From contig NZ_CP060436.1 in assembly GCF_003590145.2 (NCBI RefSeq), positions 1,212,001 to 1,276,000 on the forward strand: a stretch of DNA of 64,000 bases, given 5' to 3'. Shown piece after piece: positions 10,786 through 18,975 of this stretch. This DNA comes from Pseudooceanicola algae (GTDB lineage: Bacteria > Pseudomonadota > Alphaproteobacteria > Rhodobacterales > Rhodobacteraceae). Position 1 is the first letter of the stretch. Each line of letters opens with the position of its first letter. The notes under the pieces are model-generated. The model was not told where the DNA came from and made no database searches. It saw only the letters and a program-made list of their open reading frames with translations. A program made the translations under genes and the position numbers.

Positions 10786-11666
10786 CGTCGGCTCCCCCCC
10801 GAGGCCGAACCGCTGCGCGACGGTGGCACCATAAGCCAGTCCTCACCCGGAATATCCGGAAAACCCTGAAAGTTGAGGCCATTGCCGAACTTTTCCCGGC
10901 AACTCTGGAACCGCTTGTCGCATCCCGCATCAAGCCGGAACATCGCCCCCAGTCCCGGGTCCGCCCGCAACGGGGACCAAAGCTCGAGGCACCGCAGCGC
11001 GCCTTCGGCCCAATCCCGCTTGATCGGCGCCGAAAGTCCCACGGCCGGACCGTCGAGAACCTCAAGCCGACCCCGGGTGAACCACCCGTCGTCATAGCCT
11101 GAGAGCGTGGCGAAGGTCAGCACTCGACTTTCGGCGATATCCGTAGCGGTGGTCTCGGCCCGGAAAGCTGCCTGATCAAGGTCCAGACCACAGGCCGCAT
11201 TGCCAAGTACCGCGCTGCAAGTTTTTTGATAGATCCGTCCCTGCGGCCGGTTCAGGATCTCGGCCAAGCCGCGCAACTCGGCCCGGAAAGCGCCGCCACT
11301 GCGGGTGATTTCCCCGATCGTGCCACGGAAGACGACCTGACGCTCGTTCGGCGCAGACCAGTTGACCATCCAGGCGGTTACTTCTGCCTCGTCATAGCGA
11401 CCGGCTTCGACATCGGCTTCGCTGATCGCGCTGTCACTGAGCGCACCAATGGCGTCGCTGTTGTCAACGGAAAGCCCGGTGCCTTGCTGTAGGGCAGAGG
11501 CGGACAGGCCGCTGTCGGCACGAAATGCGATACCATCGAAGGCCAGCGGCCCGTCGTGATCGGTAAAGCCAAGGGTCGTGCCATCCTTGCGGGTAATCGC
11601 CCAGCAATGGCAGGTCGTGGTCGCTCCCGTGGCAAGATGGGCAGAAAGGGCACTGTTGAAAGTCAT
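10782..11666 (-). CDS. GTA gp13, baseplate hub protein (DUF2163)
   Basis: A 294-residue DUF2163/BR0599-type protein. The N-terminal two thirds carry typical hub features (HCWAITRKDGTTLGFTDHD). The C-terminus is cysteine-containing (CSAVLGNAACG, then DAGCDKRFQSCREKFGN). In RcGTA the hub connects the distal tail protein to gp15, and the cysteine-rich part has been linked to an iron-sulfur cluster; four cysteines in a plausible arrangement are kept here. The stop of gp12 and the start of this gene overlap by one base (TGATG). Confidence 0.92.
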   Translation of the reverse strand: MTFNSALSAHLATGATTTCHCWAITRKDGTTLGFTDHDGPLAFDGIAFRADSGLSASALQQGTGLSVDNSDAIGALSDSAISEADVEAGRYDEAEVTAWMVNWSAPNERQVVFRGTIGEITRSGGAFRAELRGLAEILNRPQGRIYQKTCSAVLGNAACGLDLDQAAFRAETTATDIAESRVLTFATLSGYDDGWFTRGRLEVLDGPAVGLSAPIKRDWAEGALRCLELWSPLRADPGLGAMFRLDAGCDKRFQSCREKFGNGLNFQGFPDIPGEDWLMVPPSRSGSASGGSRR

Positions 11667-12298
11667 CAGATCCGCACCTCCACCACCGGCACATCGGGAA
11701 CCTCTCCGGCGCGGAAGGTCGCGATGGAGGTCATGATCCGGTCGGTATCGAACCGCACAGGAACATCGAATTCGAAACCGGCGGTCACCAATTGGCCGAC
11801 ACCAGCGGCCGAGGCCAGCGTGACCAGCCCGGTTTCCGTATCGATCGTGAAATCACTACCTAAGCCCTGCTCGACACCATCGATGGTAACGCGGGTCGTG
11901 GCAGCGACAGGCTTGGTAATCGGACGCGTGTAGCTTTGTACGCCCGAGGTATAGGTCTTGCTGAGTTGGAAACAGACCGTGGCGCCATCCCCTGTGCCGA
12001 TGCTCTGATCCGTGGCGCCGACAGAGGCGCTTGGCAGACAGGATTTGTAATCCGCCCAATCCTTCCAACGGAAGGCATGCAATTGCCCCTGACGTGCTTC
12101 GAAGAACGCGATCAGCTGTTCGATATCGTCCAGCGACCGCATCGCGGCCCCTGCGTCGTAGCGGCGGCGGGAATGCTGCCAGGGGGTGTTGCGCTCTTCA
12201 TAGCCATTGGCAAGGGTCACCACCTCGGTGCGCCGCTCGGGGCCGCCCTGGGCACCGAAGGACAGGTTGGCGGGGAAACGGGTTTCGTGAAAGCTCAT
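11666..12298 (-). CDS. GTA gp12, distal tail protein (DUF2460)
   Basis: A 210-residue DUF2460 protein, the distal tail ring of GTA. The N-terminal part (FHETRFPANLSFGAQGGPER) and KDWADYKSC are typical. The ATG at 12298 has a GAGGGAT ribosome site; an earlier in-frame start would lie inside gp11. It follows gp11 after 10 bases. It caps the tail tube and binds the hub protein. Confidence 0.92.
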   Translation of the reverse strand: MSFHETRFPANLSFGAQGGPERRTEVVTLANGYEERNTPWQHSRRRYDAGAAMRSLDDIEQLIAFFEARQGQLHAFRWKDWADYKSCLPSASVGATDQSIGTGDGATVCFQLSKTYTSGVQSYTRPITKPVAATTRVTIDGVEQGLGSDFTIDTETGLVTLASAAGVGQLVTAGFEFDVPVRFDTDRIMTSIATFRAGEVPDVPVVEVRI

Positions 12299-12308
12299 TG
12301 ATCCCTCC

Positions 12309-12971
12309 TCAGGCGTTGCGTTGGCCACGGCCAAGGGCGCGGCTCATCTGCGATGCGATCTGGCTTTGCGACCGGCGGAAACCGTCGACATCGGGGGTCG
12401 AGATATTAACCACCACCTGCACGGGCTGGCCGCCGCTCTCGCTGCGCACCCCGAGCTTGCCGTCGGCACCTCGGGTCAAGGGCATGATCGCTTCGGGACC
12501 GGCTTCGCCCATCAGACCGGTACCGCCGCGCATCGGAAAGGTCGTCGGGCCCGAGACGATCCCACCCGAGGCAAAGGCCTGCACCCGGCCCTGGGAAAAA
12601 CTTCCCCCGGCGGCAAAGGGCATCAGCCCACTCATCAGCGACCCGACGCCTTGGGCAACCATGCCGCCGAAATGATCCGTGACCGGTTTCACCGCCGCCG
12701 AATAGGCCGAGTTCACCATAGAATTCGCCACGCCGCGCATCGCATCGCTGATCCGCATGCCGTCAAGGACAACACCATCCACGGCCCGACGCAGACCCCG
12801 GCTGATCCCCTGCTCCAGGATCGCCATTTCCTTGCCGGTGCTGGTCAGGGAGCCGCGCATCTTGCGCATCTCCAGGTCGAATTCCGAAACCATCCCCGCT
12901 GTGCCCTCCAGAGTCAGGTCCAGCGCATCAAGCTGGCTCTGAAGGTCGTCATAGGTCCCATGATCCGCCAT
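12309..12971 (-). CDS. GTA gp11, tape-measure protein
   Basis: A 220-residue protein with an N-terminal coiled-coil-like region (about 10-70), a hydrophobic glycine-rich middle (about 85-135), and the tail-tape segment FASGGIVSGPTTFPMRGG. It is short for a tape measure, as expected for the short RcGTA tail (about 219 residues there). The ATG at 12971 is preceded by GAGGAGAAG and overlaps the end of gp10.1 by 23 bases. It sets tail length and is probably ejected before the DNA. Confidence 0.9.
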   Translation of the reverse strand: MADHGTYDDLQSQLDALDLTLEGTAGMVSEFDLEMRKMRGSLTSTGKEMAILEQGISRGLRRAVDGVVLDGMRISDAMRGVANSMVNSAYSAAVKPVTDHFGGMVAQGVGSLMSGLMPFAAGGSFSQGRVQAFASGGIVSGPTTFPMRGGTGLMGEAGPEAIMPLTRGADGKLGVRSESGGQPVQVVVNISTPDVDGFRRSQSQIASQMSRALGRGQRNA

Positions 12972-13200
12972 CGTCTTCTCCTCCGTTGTCCGCGTCCCTG
13001 CCCCCCGTGTCGGGATAGGCCGCCAGCAATTCGTCCAATCGTTTACGTCCAAGCACGGCGCCGCTGCCCGCAGCCCCCCCGAGCAAAAGCCGCAGTTCGG
13101 CCGGGGTCAGGCGCCAGAACGCCTCGGGCGAAAGGCTCAGACCGCACATGCCGGCCTGCATCAGGGCGGGCCAGTCGACCCGGCCCGGCCCGCCGCTCAC
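12949..13200 (-). CDS. GTA gp10.1, tail assembly chaperone (rcc01693-like)
   Basis: An 83-residue protein with SLSPEAFWRLTPAELRLLLGG, the signature helix pair of the small GTA tail chaperone often missed in annotation. It starts with GTG at 13200 in the overlap GTGA with the gp10 stop. With gp10 it matches the pair of tail-assembly chaperone genes that phages place before the tape measure. No frameshift site is needed because both have their own starts. The C-terminus is Asp/Glu/Gly-rich. Confidence 0.87.
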   Translation of the reverse strand: MSGGPGRVDWPALMQAGMCGLSLSPEAFWRLTPAELRLLLGGAAGSGAVLGRKRLDELLAAYPDTGGRDADNGGEDDGGSWDL

Positions 13201-13523
13201 ATCGCCTCCTCGGAGGGCAGTTCGAAGGCACGGGTCAGCAGTTGCGCGGCTTTCTGCGCCGCCCCAAGCGGCCCGCCTTCTATCTCGGCAGTCAGCAGAT
13301 CACGCGCCCGCCCCTGCCAGCCACCGCCACGCAGGCCGGCAACGATCAGCGCCAGCACGTCGCGGGTCGAATAGCTGGCGTTCTCGAAGCGCTGCACCAA
13401 GGCGATGAGAGAGCCGTCTTCCAACCCCGCCTCCAGTTCTGCCAAGGCGCCAAGAGTCAGCTTCAGCACATGGCGCTGACCGTCGATCGCAACAGCCACC
13501 TCGCCTGTCCAGGGATTGCCCAT
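13197..13523 (-). CDS. GTA gp10, tail assembly chaperone-like GTA protein
   Basis: A 108-residue GTA family protein with LTLGALAELEAGLEDGSL and a conserved helix ending LTRAF. It is related to phage lambda gpG-type chaperones by position, immediately before gp10.1 and the tape measure. Its ATG overlaps the gp9 stop by one base (TGATG), and its stop overlaps the gp10.1 GTG start. It likely holds the tape measure during tail tube assembly. Confidence 0.88.
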   Translation of the reverse strand: MGNPWTGEVAVAIDGQRHVLKLTLGALAELEAGLEDGSLIALVQRFENASYSTRDVLALIVAGLRGGGWQGRARDLLTAEIEGGPLGAAQKAAQLLTRAFELPSEEAM

Positions 13524-13936
13524 CAGAGCGCCGTGAAGCTGAGCGCACCTGCCGACGCCATCGACAGCTCGTAGGTAGCCTCGCCATCATGGGCGCCGGA
13601 GTATTCGATGGCGGTGACCTGGAAAGGGCCTTCGATGGTGCCGAAATCCGGGATGATGACCTGAAAATCCGGTGTTTCCCCATCAAAGAAGATCTGCCGT
13701 GCGCGTTCGTCGCTGGTCGCGTCCTTGAAGACGCCGGAGCCGCTCATCGATGCCGATCGCACACCTGCGCCACCCAGCAATTCCCGCCAGCCGCCGGTAC
13801 TTTCCAGGCTGGTCACATCGACCGACCCGGCGTTGAAATTGATCCGCGTGGCGCGCAGCCCCGCGAGGGTCTCGAACACGCCGGCTCCGGTCATGTCGAC
13901 CTTGATGAGAAGGTCCTTGCCGTTCTGGGCTACCAT
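13523..13936 (-). CDS. GTA gp9, major tail tube protein
   Basis: A 137-residue major tail protein (MVAQNGKDLLIKVDMTGAG, then DVTSLESTGGWRELLGGAG), the same length as the RcGTA protein. The ATG at 13936 has GGAG eight bases upstream. A GTG three codons earlier has no ribosome site and is rejected. It polymerises into the GTA tail tube. It is separated from gp8 by 22 bases, one of the few non-overlapping junctions, and is the most abundant tail component. Confidence 0.93.
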   Translation of the reverse strand: MVAQNGKDLLIKVDMTGAGVFETLAGLRATRINFNAGSVDVTSLESTGGWRELLGGAGVRSASMSGSGVFKDATSDERARQIFFDGETPDFQVIIPDFGTIEGPFQVTAIEYSGAHDGEATYELSMASAGALSFTAL

Positions 13937-13958
13937 TTTCGTCACTCCGTCAAAAAGT

Positions 13959-14369
13959 TCAGGTATCTTCCACCAAGGCGCGGAAGCTCAGGTCGATCCG
14001 GCGCAAGGCCCCGGAATCCGTCAACTTTGCCCGCGCCTTGAGAAACGTCAGACTGATCAGCACGCCACGGCTCAGCGCCGGCAGCGGTTGGTCGAGCGCA
14101 TCGTTGACCGCGGCGGCGACCTCCTTTGCGGTCTGGAACCCGGCGGCATCGCTGACCACCGACACAGTCAGGTCATGCCGGGCCCCGTTGCCGGTCTTGT
14201 CGGACCGGTCGCGCACGCTTTCAGGACCAAGGGTCACATAGGTCGCGGGTGGGGTGCCCGTTGGGGGCGCATCGAAGATGTCCGACCCGACCAGCGCGGC
14301 GACCGAGACATTCCCGGCGATCTGCTGATAGATGGCCGCCTGCAGGGCGGCAGCGACGCTGTAGCTCAT
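13959..14369 (-). CDS. GTA gp8, tail terminator protein (DUF3168)
   Basis: A 136-residue DUF3168 protein (MSYSVAAALQAAIYQQIAG, ATYVTLGPESVRDRSDK). DUF3168 proteins cap the tail at the head-proximal end and determine its termination. The start overlaps gp7 by four bases (ATGA). Length and order match RcGTA. Confidence 0.91.
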   Translation of the reverse strand: MSYSVAAALQAAIYQQIAGNVSVAALVGSDIFDAPPTGTPPATYVTLGPESVRDRSDKTGNGARHDLTVSVVSDAAGFQTAKEVAAAVNDALDQPLPALSRGVLISLTFLKARAKLTDSGALRRIDLSFRALVEDT

Positions 14370-14701
14370 AGGTAAAGCTCCTCACGTGCTTGGCAGATCA
14401 GGAAACGGCCCTGCGGGTCCCGGTCTGCGACAGTTTCGATCACCAGCGTCTGGATTTCGTCGCGAAAGCGCTGGCCGGGCACCGGGCGGCTGGAGGCCCC
14501 GACCGGAGCACTGCGTACCGTCACCTTGTATTTCTGGACCTGGGCCGCGATACCGCCACGGCTGACGGTCGATCCGGCACCCGGAAGGACCTCTGCCCAG
14601 AGCATGCCGAGCGTGGACCAGACTTGCTGATAGCCGCCCGATCCATCCGGCACATCCTGGGATACTTCCAACATGACGGGGCGGTTCAGACGCGGGATCA
14701 T
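14366..14701 (-). CDS. GTA gp7, head-tail stopper/adaptor
   Basis: A 111-residue phage head-completion (SPP1 gp16/HK97 gp7-like) protein: MIPRLNRPVMLEVSQDVPDGSGGY, then VRSAPVGASSRPVPGQRF. It closes the capsid exit after packaging and joins the tail. The ATG overlaps the gp6 stop by four bases (ATGA). Confidence 0.89.
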   Translation of the reverse strand: MIPRLNRPVMLEVSQDVPDGSGGYQQVWSTLGMLWAEVLPGAGSTVSRGGIAAQVQKYKVTVRSAPVGASSRPVPGQRFRDEIQTLVIETVADRDPQGRFLICQAREELYL

Positions 14702-15300
14702 GACTGCCCACCGACCATGCTAAGACGCATCGGGCGATAGCGTTCGATCAACGCGGTGACGCCGAAGGGGGTGCATCCCTGACCCAGGGCCAGATCATTG
14801 CGGTACTCATAGTAATGTGCAGCCATCAACAGCACGGCCTGCGCAAGGTCCGGCGGCACATCTGACCAGACCTCGGCGCTGCCCGCGTTGATCGAAATCT
14901 CGACCCGACCATTGTCCGGGATCGTCGGCAGGCTGCCGTCTACGGATCGCAGAGCCGGACGATAGCTGTCCTCGACAATCTTGAAATCCGTACTGTCATA
15001 GGCATAGCCGACGCCCGCTTCATTCACCACGGTGACGGCAAAGATCGAGCGAACCGGAGCCAGCGGAAAGACCTGCCGGTCCGCCGACTGCCACTCCGAC
15101 AGGGACAGCACGAAATTACGTGCATACAGCGCCTGCCCGGTGCGCCCTTCGATCGACGAGATTGCCGCTCGAAGGTAGCCTTCCAGCACCTGGTTCTGCA
15201 GGGTATCCTCGGCAAAACCGGATCCCATGCGCAGGTGTTCCTTGAAGTGGTCGATCGGCAGAACCGCCGTCGGAGTCTTGTTTTCTTCGATCAATATCAT
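14698..15300 (-). CDS. GTA gp6, head-tail connector/adaptor
   Basis: A 200-residue phage connector protein (head-tail adaptor, gp6-like) with the N-terminal helices (HFKEHLRMGSGFAEDTLQN), the conserved PLAPVRSI segment and a helical C-terminal part (PPDLAQAVLLMAAHYYEYR). The ATG at 15300 follows GGAGAAAACC. An in-frame opening 132 bases earlier has no ribosome site. It forms a ring below the portal. There are 180 bases between it and the capsid stop codon. Confidence 0.9.
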   Translation of the reverse strand: MILIEENKTPTAVLPIDHFKEHLRMGSGFAEDTLQNQVLEGYLRAAISSIEGRTGQALYARNFVLSLSEWQSADRQVFPLAPVRSIFAVTVVNEAGVGYAYDSTDFKIVEDSYRPALRSVDGSLPTIPDNGRVEISINAGSAEVWSDVPPDLAQAVLLMAAHYYEYRNDLALGQGCTPFGVTALIERYRPMRLSMVGGQS

Positions 15301-15480
15301 GGTTTTCTCCGATGATCGCGACGGTTTCGGCTGGCCCCGCAGGGCGGCGCGAACGACTTTTCCCTCTCCGGCGCGTGTCTCCCAACGTTGCTCGGACGGA
15401 GGGAGCTGCTGGACAACGCATGCAGAAGACACGCGCCCGGTGAGGCCGAAGACCCGGCCCCACCGATCCGCCGCTCGCTG

Positions 15481-16665
15481 TTACGATGCGGCGAATTTCA
15501 GCAGCTTGATCGCGGCGAAATCGCTGACGTCACCGCCCACCCGCTTGGTGGCATAGAAAAGCACATGCGGCTTGGCACTGAAGGGATCACGCAGGATGCG
15601 CAGGTCCGGACGCTCGGCCACCGTATAGCCGGCATGGAAATCCCCAAAGGCGATCGCATAGCTGCCGCTCGAAATGTCGGGCATGTCCTCGGCGATCAGT
15701 ACCGGATAGCCCATCAGGCGCGCAGGTTCACCAGCCGCCAGCCCATCGGACCACAGGAAGCGACCGTCGCCATCCTTCAGCTTGCGCACCGCACCGGCGG
15801 TCTTCGAATTCATCACGAAGGTGCCATTTGCGCGGTAACGGGCACCAAGCGCATAGACCAGATCGACGATCGCATCGGCTGGCTCGGAGGGATCGAAACC
15901 ACCCGAGGTGCCGGTGGCGATATACCCGAGGTTATCCCAGCTCCAGGAGCTTTCAGCGACCTTGGTGTGGGTCAGAAAACCCATCGGTTTGTCGGCACCA
16001 TCCCCGTTGACGAAGGCATCGGCCTCAGCGCGGGCAAACTTGTCGGCGATGCGTTCGGCCAGCCAGCTTTCGATGTCGAAGGCGCTGTCGTCAAGCAGGC
16101 GCTGCGAGGCCTTCGGCAGGGCCGAAAGTTCATGCAACGGGATCGAGATCCGGTCGACACCGGGCGTCGAGGTTTCCGAGACCGAGGTTTCGTCGTCCCA
16201 ACCCGCTCCGACGTCGGAGGTATCGACCAGCACGTCATAGGAGGTCGCATTGACGTTCACTACATTGGCGACCTGGCGGATCGAGGCGGCGGAGTTCATC
16301 ACCGACTGGATCGTGTCCGAAGTCACCGGATCCACCAGGTAGCCACCGTCGCCGGTCAGACTGGCCAGTGCCTTGCCTTCCAGGTCAAGGCTGCGCAGGC
16401 CGTCGTCATCGCCGGTGCGCACATAGGCGGCAAAGGCCTTCTGATGGGGTGCCTCGACTTCGGCAGCATTGGCAAGCGCCGGGCGGGCGGCGGTCAGGGA
16501 TTTGCGGTCAAGCATGGTAAATCGGCTTTCCTGTTGTTGCAGTCGTTCCTGAATGTCGGACTGGAAGTCCTTGAACTCCCTCATGAAACCCGTCATTGCG
16601 GATTTCACCTCAGCCATCGGAGACACAATCTCCCCGTGCCGAGAACTCTTCTCGGTCAATCCCAT
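15481..16665 (-). CDS. GTA gp5, major capsid protein (HK97 fold)
   Basis: A 394-residue HK97-type major capsid protein. The N-terminal about 70 residues are helical and coiled coil-like (DFQSDIQERLQQQESRF) and are the scaffold (delta) domain likely removed by gp4. The mature part begins near residue 70-110 (GDGGYLVDPVTSDTI). The core has the family segments SIRQVANVV, ALPKASQRLLDDSAFDIE and KLKDGDGRFLW. The ATG at 16665 follows AAGGAG. It assembles the small oblate GTA head that holds about 4 kb of DNA in RcGTA. Confidence 0.95.
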   Translation of the reverse strand: MGLTEKSSRHGEIVSPMAEVKSAMTGFMREFKDFQSDIQERLQQQESRFTMLDRKSLTAARPALANAAEVEAPHQKAFAAYVRTGDDDGLRSLDLEGKALASLTGDGGYLVDPVTSDTIQSVMNSAASIRQVANVVNVNATSYDVLVDTSDVGAGWDDETSVSETSTPGVDRISIPLHELSALPKASQRLLDDSAFDIESWLAERIADKFARAEADAFVNGDGADKPMGFLTHTKVAESSWSWDNLGYIATGTSGGFDPSEPADAIVDLVYALGARYRANGTFVMNSKTAGAVRKLKDGDGRFLWSDGLAAGEPARLMGYPVLIAEDMPDISSGSYAIAFGDFHAGYTVAERPDLRILRDPFSAKPHVLFYATKRVGGDVSDFAAIKLLKFAAS

Positions 16666-16697
16666 CGACTTCTCCTTGGATGGTAGGTGAGAGCGCC

Positions 16698-17261
16698 CTA
16701 GCGGGAGCCCAGTTCGGCGCCCGCGTCCCGCAGGGCAGCCGCCAGTTCGCGCAGGTCGTCGTCCAGGGGGTCGACCCCGGACTTGGCAGCGACCCGCGCA
16801 CTTGGCAGCATCGGGAAGGTCACAAGCGACACCTCCCAAAGCTCCAGTTCCGTCAGGAGCCGACGGCCCCCGGTGTCCTTCGCCGCGCGCTTGGTGCGAT
16901 AGCCGATCGACAGCCCGTCGATGGCCCCGGCCTGGATCAGCGCGGCGGCCTCGCGGCCCTTTGCGACGGCCTCCAGCAGACGCCCCTTGACCCAAAGGCC
17001 GGTGCCGTCCTCGCGGATCTCGTCCCAGACACCGATGGGCTGCGCCGGATCGTGCTGCCATAGCATCTTGATCCGCCGCCCCTGCGCCGCCAACCCGGCC
17101 AGCGAGGCCGCATAGGCCCCGGTCTGGACAACATCGCCGCCCTGATCCGTGGCGCCAAAGCGCGAGGCGTAGCCTTCGATCACCATGCCGTCTTCCTTGA
17201 CGGTCAGATCCTCGTCGAAGCGGCAGAACTTCTGTTCCAGCCCGTTCATCGTTTCTTGCAT
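16698..17261 (-). CDS. GTA gp4, prohead protease
   Basis: A 187-residue HK97-family prohead serine protease (peptidase U35). Likely catalytic residues are the His in IKMLWQHDPAQPIG and the Ser in GAIDGLSIGYRTK, followed by LELWEVSLVTFPMLPSA. It trims the capsid N-terminal domain. The ATG at 17261 follows GAGGAGACC; a second ATG four codons in is possible. There are 32 bases to the capsid gene. Confidence 0.92.
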   Translation of the reverse strand: MQETMNGLEQKFCRFDEDLTVKEDGMVIEGYASRFGATDQGGDVVQTGAYAASLAGLAAQGRRIKMLWQHDPAQPIGVWDEIREDGTGLWVKGRLLEAVAKGREAAALIQAGAIDGLSIGYRTKRAAKDTGGRRLLTELELWEVSLVTFPMLPSARVAAKSGVDPLDDDLRELAAALRDAGAELGSR

Positions 17262-17286
17262 CTCGGTCTCCTCGTGGTGCCGGGTT

Positions 17287-17523
17287 TCAGGGCAGCCGTT
17301 CGATGATGGATTGAAAGGCCTGGGCCAGAATGACCCCGACGACGCCGTAAACGGTGATCCACAGACGCTTTTCCATACGCTCGATGATGACGTTCAGCCG
17401 GTCGATCCGCTCGTTCAGCGCCGCGATCTGCAGGGCGCTGACGCGTTCATGCGCTTCCAGCTTCAACGATGGGGCACATTGGAAATCATAGCTTACCGGC
17501 GTAATCTTGCGTGCCTCACCCAT
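17287..17523 (-). CDS. GTA gp3.5, head formation protein (rcc01685-like)
   Basis: A 78-residue protein with a coiled-coil stretch (about 22-52, LNERIDRLNVIIERMEKRL) and one C-terminal hydrophobic segment (TVYGVVGVILAQAF). The layout and position between portal and protease match the small GTA head formation protein. It overlaps the end of the portal gene by eight bases. The molecular role is unknown; a membrane or connector contact is possible. Confidence 0.85.
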   Translation of the reverse strand: MGEARKITPVSYDFQCAPSLKLEAHERVSALQIAALNERIDRLNVIIERMEKRLWITVYGVVGVILAQAFQSIIERLP

Positions 17524-18706
17524 CGGTTTCGGCCATCGGCGGCAGGCCCAGCATTGCGCGTTTTTCGGCCGGGCTCAGAAAATCGGCCTCGCTGACCCGC
17601 TTCCATTGCGCATCCCGTTCCGGCGCCAATGCGGGCACCTGGTCAAGGTCGGGCGACAGGGTCAGGTCTTCGCCGATGTAGCGCTCAAGCCATTCGCAGA
17701 CCGCCGCCGAAACCCGTGTTGCCAGCGGCAGAACCGTCAGGCGATAGAAGGCCCGGTGCGCTTCCTGATAATTGGCGTAGATCGCGTCGCCCTGGATCCC
17801 CAGCAGCATCGGCGGCACGCCAAAGGCCAGGGCAATCTCGCGCGCGGCGGCTTCCTTGGTTTTCTGGAATTCCATGTCCGAGGGACTGAAACCCATCGGC
17901 TTCCAGTCCAGCCCACCTTCGAGCAACATCGGCCGCCCGGCATTGCGCGCACCTTGATGGTGCATCTCCATCTCCGACACCAGACGATCATACTGATCGG
18001 TGGTCATCGCCCCGTCGCCACCCATACCGTTGTAGACGATGGCCCCGGACGGCCGCGCCGCATTGTCCAGCAGCGCCTTCGACCAGCGGGTCGCGCTGTT
18101 GTGCACGTCCAGCGCGGTGGCTGCTGCCTGCATCGGGGACAACCCGTAGTGGTCGTCCTGTGGGTGAAAGCTTTTCAGGTGGCAAATCGGCGGGCGCTCT
18201 CCACTGACGTCAAAGCGATGCTTGCGCCCGTTCACGGTGTAATCAAAGGCCACGGGCCAGCCATCCGCTCCCGGCACCAGGCTCATCCGGTCGCTGCGCA
18301 GCACGTGCAACTCAAACGGAATGCCGGTTTCGATCGCCACGGCCTCTAGGTAGGCATTGCCGGTCAGCAGCAACTGCCCGTAAAGCGCTTCGAACATCTC
18401 TGCCCGGCCCTGCGCCTGGTTCGGCGACTTCAGCAAGGAGATCACGGGATGCTCGTCATAGCGGCGGGCGCGATCGTTCAGCACCAGCGGCAGGGCCGCA
18501 CAGGCCTCGGCGATCATCTTCACGGCACGGAACCCCACCGGGTTGCCGGCAAAGCCGTTGCGGGTCAACGAAACCGCATCCCGAGGCGTCCAGGCCACGC
18601 GGCCGCCCGCCGCCTGCATCGCCACCAGCTTGCCCGTTACGGACGCCTTCTGCTCCGGCGCTGCGGATACAGTTGCCTCGCGGCGGAAATAGTCGATGAC
18701 GCCCAT
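17516..18706 (-). CDS. GTA gp3, portal protein
   Basis: A 396-residue HK97-family portal. It forms the dodecameric ring through which DNA enters and leaves the capsid. Typical segments are RNGFAGNPVGFRAVKMIAEA, the DIC region (LKSPNQAQGRAEMFEALY), and LALAFGVPPMLLGIQGDAIYANYQEA. The ATG at 18706 has GGAGA just upstream. It is separated from terL by a 269-base gap, the only long gap in the cluster. Confidence 0.94.
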   Translation of the reverse strand: MGVIDYFRREATVSAAPEQKASVTGKLVAMQAAGGRVAWTPRDAVSLTRNGFAGNPVGFRAVKMIAEACAALPLVLNDRARRYDEHPVISLLKSPNQAQGRAEMFEALYGQLLLTGNAYLEAVAIETGIPFELHVLRSDRMSLVPGADGWPVAFDYTVNGRKHRFDVSGERPPICHLKSFHPQDDHYGLSPMQAAATALDVHNSATRWSKALLDNAARPSGAIVYNGMGGDGAMTTDQYDRLVSEMEMHHQGARNAGRPMLLEGGLDWKPMGFSPSDMEFQKTKEAAAREIALAFGVPPMLLGIQGDAIYANYQEAHRAFYRLTVLPLATRVSAAVCEWLERYIGEDLTLSPDLDQVPALAPERDAQWKRVSEADFLSPAEKRAMLGLPPMAETDG

Positions 18707-18975
18707 TTCAGTCTCCTTCTCTGCCCTGTCCGGGCCTGACGCTCTCGGGGGTCAAGCGAACCCTCCGAACCGGGAGCACCATGTTGCGAACCCGTGAGAC
18801 AGAGATTGCTACGACTTCGTTAAGAAGCATCTCACGGACCGTTCGGTGCCGGTTTTTCCATTTCTGAAGAGTGCCTTGCCCCAGAATCAAGGAAACGGGC
18901 CCCGGTTTCCCGAGACCCGTTTCCTGGTGTGTCCTGTCGCATCCACGCGTCTTCGGCGCGCTGGCCGTTTCACCG
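18707..18975 (-). other. Non-coding gap between terL and portal with a 9-bp inverted repeat
   Basis: No convincing gene; a 60-codon opening (18708-18890) resembles nothing I know. GGAAACGGG (18891-18899) and CCCGTTTCC (18916-18924) form a perfect inverted repeat 51 bases from the terL stop. Read on the - strand it is followed by only a short T-containing stretch, so it may be a weak terminator or RNA-processing hairpin. Confidence 0.5.

Noticed and set aside
18708-18890. A 60-codon opening in the terL-portal gap
   Set aside because: No recognised motif, no similarity to GTA genes, and the gap contains a strong hairpin.
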